Source: Chalara sp. BL73 (Eukaryota; Ascomycota; Leotiomycetes; Helotiales). From it: a stretch of 64,000 bases of DNA. Shown here piece after piece: positions 56,319-64,000 of this stretch. Both the position numbers and the translations under genes were made by a program. The DNA lies in contig CAKJVC010000017.1 in the NCBI GenBank assembly GCA_918026815.1, forward strand, positions 62,001 through 126,000, read 5' to 3'. The first letter of the stretch is position 1, and each line of letters starts with the position of its first letter. Below the pieces are notes generated by a model. It saw nothing but the letters and a program-made list of their open reading frames with translations, made no database searches and was not told the DNA's origin.

Positions 56319-56924
56319 TCTACGAGATTGGTTTCAGTCCGAGGTGGAATGGGTGAGAAAACCAGCGGTCAGCAAGCTCCCAGTATACTAGGAATCCGAA
56401 ATATCGTGTACTAATCGCCAATATAGCTTCTAACAAGTACAGACTTTGCGCTACGATTTTACGCATATACAGCACCAGTTTCGTCATTTAAGTACAACGG
56501 GTTTTCACGAAGGATGGACCTTACACTAAAGACTATGCGCCTACCCGCCCTTTATCTTACTGATTCAAGAGGTGTTCATTGCGGCGTGTTTCTTGATATC
56601 AGAGATAAAATCCAGGTCTCAATGATACAAAAGAAAAATATTGAAATCATTTCGCTCTCTAAAACGTCACTGAATCACGTAAACGATCCTCGTGATCACA
56701 GTTCCTCCCAGATTACCTTCCCAGGTCGGAGTGCGGAGATTTGGATAAAGTCATTTAAGTATAAAGAGTTTCAGCAAGAGCCAGGGAGCGCTGTCTGGTC
56801 AATATTATGTGGATCAAGTGGAAAGGGGGGGGGGGGGGTCGCGGAAAGACTTGCAATCGGGCAGGCACATCAAGATGCTTGGGCGGCGGTCCAGGCTAAT
56901 AGAAAGTTGATTGACTTGGCTTAG
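56306..56924 (+). pseudogene. TOL-type HET gene, C-terminal remnant
   Basis: One base out of frame from the stop, the sequence reads SLRDWFQSEVEWV, then after an untranslatable segment of about 70 bp FYAYTAPVSSF (about 56452), MRLPALYLTDSRGVHCGVFL and VAERLAIGQAHQDAWAAVQA, which are standard C-terminal blocks of this HET class. A run of 14 G (56825-56838) precedes VAERL. The middle segment may include a 60 nt intron (GTATAC to TACAG, branch CTAAC), but the phases do not fit. Confidence 0.6.
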
Positions 56925-58824
56925 TCTAAAGTGTTACAAACGCGTAACAAGCACGTGCAGCCTGTGGGCTTGAGGCTTGGTAGGCTTGGTTATATAAAAG
57001 ACCTACAGAAAGGTCATGCAATAGAGCTTGTAAAACGTATAAAGATTTTTTGAAGTCTAGGACTTTACGAAAATAAAAAACTCCAAACAGCTATAAAGGT
57101 TTTGTAAAAGTAAACAGTATTTTTTAGAAATCGAAATTACATGCTCAAATTAAATAGTATATCTATACTTGTTACTAGGATTTCTTTTAGCTACATATAA
57201 AGCATTCAATTTTCAAACTTTTTACTTTGTTATGGCATGCGGTGTGTATTTAAGGATGTAGTGGGCAACAGTGGTATTATACGAGAATCTAAAGCTTAAA
57301 AAAGGAAAAGAGCTCGAGGGAAGCGGGGAACATGTACAAGGCAGGCTCCTGTAAAATGCCTAGCGTGTATACTATGCATTGTTACCTATGCCGATGTTTA
57401 GTTTGATGTTGGATTCTCAAAGAGCTAGCACTTGTTACCAGAAATGCTGGAGAGTCCCAAAACTCGAAAAAATATACTGTTTAATGCCAATAGAAGCCAT
57501 GCTATTCCATTGTGATCAAGATCGCAGGTGTATTTGGAGGCTGAAAAGATAGGAGAGCACTGACTTCCGTATCGGTAACAGTGTTTGACGCAAAATTAGT
57601 CTGAGAAGGGGATATGATCGACGTTGGCAAGGCAGATAATATTGATGTGGCTGGTAGTATAAATACCTTGAGCCCTAAGCTAAATTTTGTGGATAGAAAA
57701 TATCTTGTCATGCCTTAAAATCCTGTTTCTTTTACTAAAGCTTTGGCGGCATCCGCCTTACATCGAGCCTGAATATCAAAAGTATGGGAGTGGTGACAAG
57801 ACCAGCACGATGCAGACAGTAAGCAGTGTGCTGGAGGGATATAAAGGCGGGAAAATGGAGGGAACTTTGCAAGTTGGGCTAGTACCTACAGCTAGTGTTG
57901 CGGTGCCGAAGGTGGTTTTAACGAGTTTCTTTCCTGGTGTGCGGGCAAAAAATGCTTGTTGACTAGGAGTGTCGGTGCGAGCAAGGTGTTTGACGGAGAG
58001 AGGCTCAGAAGGGAGTATTCAAGAATTATCTTGAACAATCTATACTCTTAACTGAAAAGCTCTTTGAAGAAGCAGCGGCTGTAAGCTGAGATAAGGCGGG
58101 TTATCGGAGCTATGAAGCTATACAAACAAGGCTGTTAAAGTCATGAGCATCACGTGATAGGCATATTTAATATTGATATGCATTACACCTGCATCTTTCA
58201 AGGCCATAAGTATCTTAGAACTAAAATTGTTACTCCCGGCATCACAACAATTATTCGTCCGTAAAAGCTATTTACAGTTACTATTAGTACGTATGTAGAT
58301 ATGTTCACGTGATCCACCGAAGCACAAGAATTAGCAGTCCCTCTATTTCCTACACCCACCTGGCAATAGGCCGTAACTTAGAACTGAATACAACAAGGAA
58401 CCATAATCACACTATTAAGAGCGTAGTTACGACTGCTACGCCTTTTGCTACGTGGTAGGTATCCCGATAAGTTACATGTTTCCCTCTAATCGAAATTTTT
58501 GCACCTCATGACAGAAAGCTTTTAAGCGAATGCTACACAAAGGCTAGGCCAATTAAATCATTCTCTCGTTGAGGCCTGGCAGCTGAGCAGCGCATACGGA
58601 ATACCGTAACGCCACATTACCTACCGTATTCTAACGCCAGCACATTAACCCCGCCAAACAAGTTCAGTTTACTATCCGGATCTTATCCAGAAACAAAACC
58701 ACTTTTTCATATTTAGTCCCTGTATTAAACACTTGCGCTCTCGAGTTCACTTTCATTAAGCAGAAATCACTCCTTTCTCGATGCTTGTCCCGCTATCTGT
58801 CGTTCAGAAACCTCAGCCTTGCTG
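56925..58824. other. intergenic, no gene seen
   Basis: Short ORFs only (57502-57711, 57687-57962). No repeat or RNA gene recognised. Includes the kinase promoter. Confidence 0.5.
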
Positions 58825-61339
58825 ATGGCAGAGAGTTCAGCGAGGCAAAACGTAGCTTCGCTCTATCGAAACTGCATCTCTGGGTTCAACGATATCCGAC
58901 AATTGATAGAAGTTGACGCTCCGGGAAGCCTTCCAAGTGCTGAGAATAATGACCTAAATAATGTTAGTAAAAAGCTACAGGATTGGCACGAGGACATCCT
59001 GTCAATCAAGCAAGGCGAAGCACTGGATAACATTCTTGAGAGATCAACACACTACATCGGAAAAGTAGGCAATTCGCTGGACCGTATTCATGATGTTTTA
59101 AAGCGCAGTAAGTCTTGGCCCCTGCATTATTGACTCGTCAATCCTTAAGATCCCCTAGTTATTCATTTGCTTTCCTCTCCACAAGGCAGCACAAAGAATG
59201 AAAGGTTTTCTGAGTTGGAATCTTTGATGACCCACCTGTGGAAACACTACGATAACCTTGTTGACGGCGACGATATTGCGGCTCTCATGGCCACGCCTGA
59301 ATTTATGCGAGAAATTACCCCCCGCCATTTTGACAGAACACCGTCCAGTAGTCATGTGGAAATAGTGCCACAAACTCTATCTCAGACTGGGCGAGCTGCA
59401 ACAGACTTTCAGAACCATCCAATACCCAAGACGGATCCGAGCTTGAGTTTGCAGCGCTGTAACACCTTGGGAACGACACCTGAATATTTCGGCAGAAATA
59501 ACTCCTCTGCCATATATCAGCCTCCGAGGCCAAGGAATCCAGCCGTCCCTACCGCCGAACCTAACTCAACTCCTCGATCCTCAAGCCTTCCTCAAGAATT
59601 TATTCAACCACCATGCGAGGCGGCAAGAGATAAACTCGTCAAGGTTGGAGTACCTACTGCCTATAGTGACCGTGGGGATGGGCCTCCGACTATCTTTCCA
59701 GCTGAAGAGGTAAAGAAGGTTTTACTGGAGAACAATACCGTCGAAAAGGTTTTCCATTGTGGTTGTCCAAGATGCTACAATCATTCGAAGGCTCGAAGCG
59801 AGTTTCGACAATTTGACCGAATCAGCTTGACTGGAAAATATGCGACTACTTTCGCTTTGCTAATATGTCTGTACAGGTCGGGCTTGATCAGTCATTTTCA
59901 AGAACGGGATAGATGCCTCACGGATGGCCCACTAGAGCCAGATAACTTAAAGTTTATCACAGACCTACAAGTCCCAAACCCAGACAGCAGTCACATCGCC
60001 ATAGATGAGATTGTACGAGACCAATACATGTTCCATCTCAAACAGTTTGAAGTTCAGCATCACTCCGTGAAGCTAGGCTCCAAAGAAGCTCTTCCTATAA
60101 CGGAGCTTCGAGAAGAAGGAAAGGGGGCCTATGGTACGGTGTACAGCTTCAAGTTTCTACCAGGATATGCTGGCAAAAGTTATGAGGTATTTGAGGTAAG
60201 AAATTCAACTCAACCACCTTAGATATGCTGGTGACTGATATCTGGAAACATCTCAGCCTCGAAAGTTTGCCCGTAAAGTTTTTATGAAGTCACATGTCAC
60301 TTCAGGGATTGATGAGTTTAACAACCTCCTCCGAATATACCGAAAAGGCACTTCTCAGAGCACCGAAAGATGGGCCAAATGGCGAAACCATATCATGGAA
60401 GCTCTAGCTGGCTATGAACATGGTAACATTTATTTCATCATATTCCCTTTTGCAGAAAGTACTCTGGCAAGGTATCTTCATGGTGAAGCTGAAGCCGGCC
60501 ATGCGAAACTCACTGCAAGATATATGTGGAGACAAATGGAAGGTGTTGCAGGTGGCCTCGCTTTCTTGCACGAATCTTATCTGTCACCAACAGAAAATGA
60601 TATTGTATCTCCGAGTATTGCATTCCATTTCGATCTCAAGCCAGAGAATATTTTGATTCGAAACGGAGTGGTGATGATTTCCGACTTTGGCCAATCAAAA
60701 TTCCGGAAAGCTTCCTTAGAAGACTCGAGCTCCGGGGTCGATCATGATCGTGTGTTCTTTAATTACGGGCCTCCAGAACATAACTTCTCAACATATGATA
60801 AAGATAAGAAGAAGAAGAGTAACTACAATTTTGATATATGGTCCCTCGGCGCAATTTTCTCTGAACTCATAACTTTTCATGTAAACCAACCTACTGGCCG
60901 CCAAGGGTTTCTAGACTACAGAAACGCTCGGCGACAAGACGACAGGGAGGCTGAAAATGGAGTACGGACCACATTCTTTCTAGATGAGTATACGATCAAA
61001 CCGGCTGTAATGGAGCAACATGCGAATCTTCGCGCTCAAATTGAAAATAGAAATGAGCAGGGATATATGGGGAACAGGGATGCCTGGCTTGAAAAGTTTG
61101 CCACAGACGAATTCTTTGACTTGGTCACCAGCATGTTGTCTGTCATAACAGAAACTAAGCAGAGACCGAGGGCATTGAAAGTTCAAGAAATATTGGGGTT
61201 GTTGTGCCAGAAGGCTGGAATGGCAGCGGGTCGCCTACCTCCCGGAAACCTCACTCTCCAGGAACGATCGGATATTTGGCAGCAGGCTAAGGGTGGCCTT
61301 CTTTGGAACGAGCTTCCCAAATCATCGACTCAGATGTAA
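58825..61339 (+). CDS. protein kinase with helical N-terminal region
   Basis: Exons 58825..59107, 59186..60195 and 60257..61339 (introns 78 and 61 nt), 791 residues. The kinase domain covers the last half: Gly-loop GKGAYGTVYSF (about 403), Lys in FARKVF (about 438), catalytic loop FHFDLKPENILI (about 555, with Phe in place of the Arg of HRD), DFGQSKF (about 572), a YGPPE block in place of APE and DIWSLG. The N-terminal about 95 residues form a predicted helical bundle (SLYRNCISGFNDIRQL..., DWHEDI..., then repeated amphipathic helices), like the N-terminal modules attached to NLRs and kinases in ascomycetes; this likeness is inference. A Cys/His cluster (CGCPRCYNHSKARSEF) lies near residue 290. 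The stop TAA lies inside a perfect donor ATGTAAGT, so further exons are possible. Confidence 0.75.
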
Positions 61340-62700
61340 GTTGCCAAACTCCATGCCATTCCATCTACTAGTCAGAGAAATACCAGAATGCCAATTTGAT
61401 TGCGTATTGATACTTTCACAATACCAGACTGTGCTACTATGTCACTCAGGGTACTCCCACTCCAACCAGATGCGTCATCTTAATGCAACAGCTGGTAAAT
61501 CGCCAAATGCAGATGCTTTTGCTTTGGCACCATGGAAGGTTCCAATTCATACACAGGTAACAAGAGCTTAGCGGTGAGCCACACACATTCATCATTTTTA
61601 CAGGGGCTACTGTTTGGGCTTTTCCCTGATAAGACTTCTCTATAGTTAGGCACAATTCCGTATCTCGCCAAACCGGGGTCATCGTCGATTATTTTGGACA
61701 TCCACCAACCGATACTACACCGGTTGACTTGACAGCAGAAACACCAGAAGAAACAGACAAGTTTCAATTAGACGAAGAGCAACCAGCTACTTGCTACAAG
61801 ATAGTACCTGTAACAAGTTCTTTGATAAATTGCGCTGCATTACTGTTCGTGAATGCCGAAGGTATCTGTTCAGCTCCCAGAATTTCAAGCCAGAGTGGGC
61901 AGTACCCATACCTAACGTTACTCGTAGATGCCTTTTCCTTCCAAGCAGCTTTGACCGGACAATACGTCGTTTCAAAGTACGTGTTCGCATCCAACTTCAA
62001 GTTGGGGGGTTTCTGACAACTCAAATCAGCCTTTCAGTGATTCTTCAAGGCGGCAAAATCATCCCAACCAGCAGGCTAATGAGGAAGCCGAAACCCAAAA
62101 TCATCAATGAGCAAGCACTTCTCCAGATCTGGTCTGACATCAATCTTAATCCCTTTCTGCAGAGAGAGAGCTTGATTAGTTCTGCAGGAAGAATTCAACC
62201 AAAATTTGATCGAGTGCCAGTCATCCACGTCGCCATCATAACTCGACCTTTTCTGTACCTGTTCAAAGCCGAGCATTCCAAGATCAATATGCCAGTAGAA
62301 GGAAACCCTGTACGTGCACAAAATCCAATCACATTAAAATGCAAATCGACTCTGTCCCTCGACGAGATTGACCTTCAGCCAGAACATGGCGCAATTATGG
62401 TCAATATACCCGAACCCGACAAGTACACCAAATGTGAGGAGGCAAGTTTCACAGCTTCCCGCCATCAAGGTTTGTGCAGGTTCATATTTTGTACTCTGGG
62501 TAATATATTAATATGTCGCAGATATTACTTCATTTTGGAATATTCTAGATTCCTGTCAGAAACTTTGGGGACAGATGGAAATGCAGAAACGGGAAAACCA
62601 AGTTCGCAGAAACCGCTAGAGCATATATATCTAGTCTTTAATGTGCAGCTATCCCGCCATCTCTTTTGCCGCGTATTCAAACTTTCACTGACCCTCTAAA
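61340..62700 (+). other. possible extra 3' exons of the kinase gene
   Basis: If GTAAGT at 61338 is used with acceptor GTCAG at 61375, the frame continues IEIPECQFDCVLIL and on to APWKVPIHTQ before a second GTAACA donor at 61561. Further blocks downstream look protein-like in mixed frames: GVIVDYFGHPPTDTTPVDLT (61680), FFDKLRCITVRECRRYLFSS (61812) and QNFKPEWAVPIPN. No single spliced model joins them all. It may be a decayed separate gene or the C-terminal part of the kinase. Confidence 0.35.
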
Positions 62701-62851
62701 CTCGACTTGCATGGTGCTCCAAATACCACTGATAGTTCGTAGAGGCGAGGTCACCGAAACGTGGAATTGCACCAACTGAACACTTAAAATATTCATACAG
62801 CATTATAAGTAAAGATATTACAAAATCTGACTCCCCTTTTATGGCTCCTGT

Positions 62852-64000
62852 TTATTCATACGTCCCCCTCTTTACCCTCTCAAGAGATATCGACTCTTCG
62901 TCCCCCTGGTTTCCAGACCTCGAACCTTGCTTCGGACGTGACCTCAGCCAGCAAGCCCACCCGCCTCCAACAGTGAATACAAGCAGCACAAACGTTACAA
63001 CTACATAGATCCAAACATTCGATGCAACTTTCAGCTCATTTCCATTGGTCTGAGTCGCTTCAAATCCAAAGAAATTGCTCCCGAAAAAAGTGGCGACAAA
63101 CGTTGCAGGTAAGAAAATTGTCGTTATCAAAGCAATTATCATCATTGACTTGGTGTCCTGCGCCGAGCTCAGTGAAAGTTTCTCTAGTTTCTTGTTCTGC
63201 ATAACGCCCTGAAGTGTGGTATCACGTAGAGACTGTACAATTCTGTTGTTGCTTTCGACGTCCCTGAAGTTGAGGATTGTGCGCACTAAGGAACTGATGC
63301 CGGCTGCTCTTTCTAGGATCGATTCTATCCGTGACTTATGGGTTCGATGCTGGAAGAGAAACTGCTCGATACCAGAGTCAAACTCTTCAAAGATTACTAT
63401 CTCGTTCACAGAGATAGTACCCCATGCAACTCGGAGACGTCTAGCGAAGTCTTGGAATGCTAAAGCGACTTCAGTGTTCATGTGTAGAACATGGGAAAGG
63501 CGCCGCAATTTGTCAGTCAATATCTGGAGCTTACGTATATCAGAAAAATCGGCATCGATATCACCGTCATGGGATGGCCCGCGAATATTTGTATAAAATC
63601 CCCTGTCGACGATCTTGGAAAATACGTCTTCTAAGTAGTTGATGTAGAAGCGCCAATTGCTGGAAGCTCTCATGAGTATAGCGACATGGAGCCGAAAAAG
63701 GTATGCCGAATCTCTACTCGTGGTACATGGGAACGTGGTTTCCAGGAGGCTCTTCATCGATCCAGATGGCTGCATAAATATCCAGTCGCCCTTTTCAGAA
63801 GTGGGGTCCCACTTCTGGTACACGCCAGTCTCGCGGAGAGAATAAGGATCTCCCAGGTTCCTTCCATGTTTTTCAACATATTTGATGCTGTAGCCAAGTT
63901 CGTACCCTCGCTTTAACGCAATAGTTCTTCCGTCAATTGCTGGCAGTGGCGGAGAAATGCGAGTAAACTGGGCCGCAAAGCTCTCCTCAACTGGCGCTAT
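62852..64000 (-). CDS. CorA-like membrane protein (cut by right edge)
   Basis: The frame is open to the right edge (383 codons including stop); the apparent start at 63823 is GTG and is not real. The C-terminal part has the CorA layout: long helical stalk (FSDIRKLQILTDKLRRLSHV and following; QNKKLEKLSLSSAQDTKSMM), TM1 with LITTIFLPATFVATFFGSNF, and TM2 (VWIYVVVTFVLLVFTVGGGW), then a basic tail. The pore signature Gly-Met-Asn of true Mg2+ transporters reads Gly-Ser-Asn, as in many fungal CorA-like proteins of unclear transport role. Convergent with the kinase gene. Metal transport is not assured. Confidence 0.8.
   Translation of the reverse strand: MAPVEESFAAQFTRISPPLPAIDGRTIALKRGYELGYSIKYVEKHGRNLGDPYSLRETGVYQKWDPTSEKGDWIFMQPSGSMKSLLETTFPCTTSRDSAYLFRLHVAILMRASSNWRFYINYLEDVFSKIVDRGFYTNIRGPSHDGDIDADFSDIRKLQILTDKLRRLSHVLHMNTEVALAFQDFARRLRVAWGTISVNEIVIFEEFDSGIEQFLFQHRTHKSRIESILERAAGISSLVRTILNFRDVESNNRIVQSLRDTTLQGVMQNKKLEKLSLSSAQDTKSMMIIALITTIFLPATFVATFFGSNFFGFEATQTNGNELKVASNVWIYVVVTFVLLVFTVGGGWACWLRSRPKQGSRSGNQGDEESISLERVKRGTYE

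Overview
This window is filamentous ascomycete (Pezizomycotina) nuclear DNA. Its genes carry short introns of 39-114 nt with GTRNGN donors and CTAAC/CTGAC-like branch points. They encode fungal-specific families: a Zn2Cys6-type regulator, DUF3176, HET domains, C2H2 proteins, a cytochrome b5-fused sphingolipid desaturase and a CorA-like membrane protein. The transposons are AT-shifted and full of stops at conserved Trp/Asp/Gly positions, as repeat-induced point mutation (RIP) would leave. The gene mix suggests a leotiomycete, but the species cannot be read from sequence alone.

Layout. 1-1.3 kb: C-terminal part of a Zn2Cys6-type transcription factor, cut by the left edge. 1.3-2.6 kb: two small inverted-repeat elements. 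2.6-4.5 kb: DUF3176 membrane protein (minus). 5.1-6.1 kb: palindrome-ended TIR element holding a solo LTR. 7.2-12.1 kb: HET-ankyrin gene (minus) with a 1.8 kb pogo/Fot1-type transposon in an exon. 14.2-16.1 kb: divergent pair of C2H2 genes. 18.07-38.97 kb: decayed HET-like gene (minus) split by a second pogo copy, which holds gypsy element A, which holds gypsy element B. 39.4-40.8 kb: APH-type phosphotransferase. 40.8-44.3 kb: repeats. 44.3-46.1 kb: sphingolipid desaturase. 47.6-48.9 kb: decayed GT28 glycosyltransferase. 50.2-52.4 kb: three-TM protein of unknown function (minus). 54.6-56.9 kb: decayed TOL-type HET gene. 58.8-61.3 kb: protein kinase with a helical N-terminal region. 62.9 kb to right edge: CorA-like protein (minus).

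There is no operon-like organisation. The recurring theme is a non-self-recognition-like neighbourhood (three HET loci, a kinase with an effector-like N-terminus, a CorA-like protein) invaded by mobile DNA. The most unusual signals are: (1) the pogo insertion in the HET-ankyrin gene, whose TA target site plus terminal repeat makes a perfect GTAAGT splice donor, so the transposon could be removed as an in-frame intron; (2) an intron-bearing, antisense, Cys-rich accessory gene inside gypsy A that has largely escaped mutation; (3) near-identical LTRs of ordinary composition around heavily mutated gag-pol interiors; (4) a four-layer nest with target-site duplications visible at every layer, plus a 115 bp micro-element in the oldest transposon layer.
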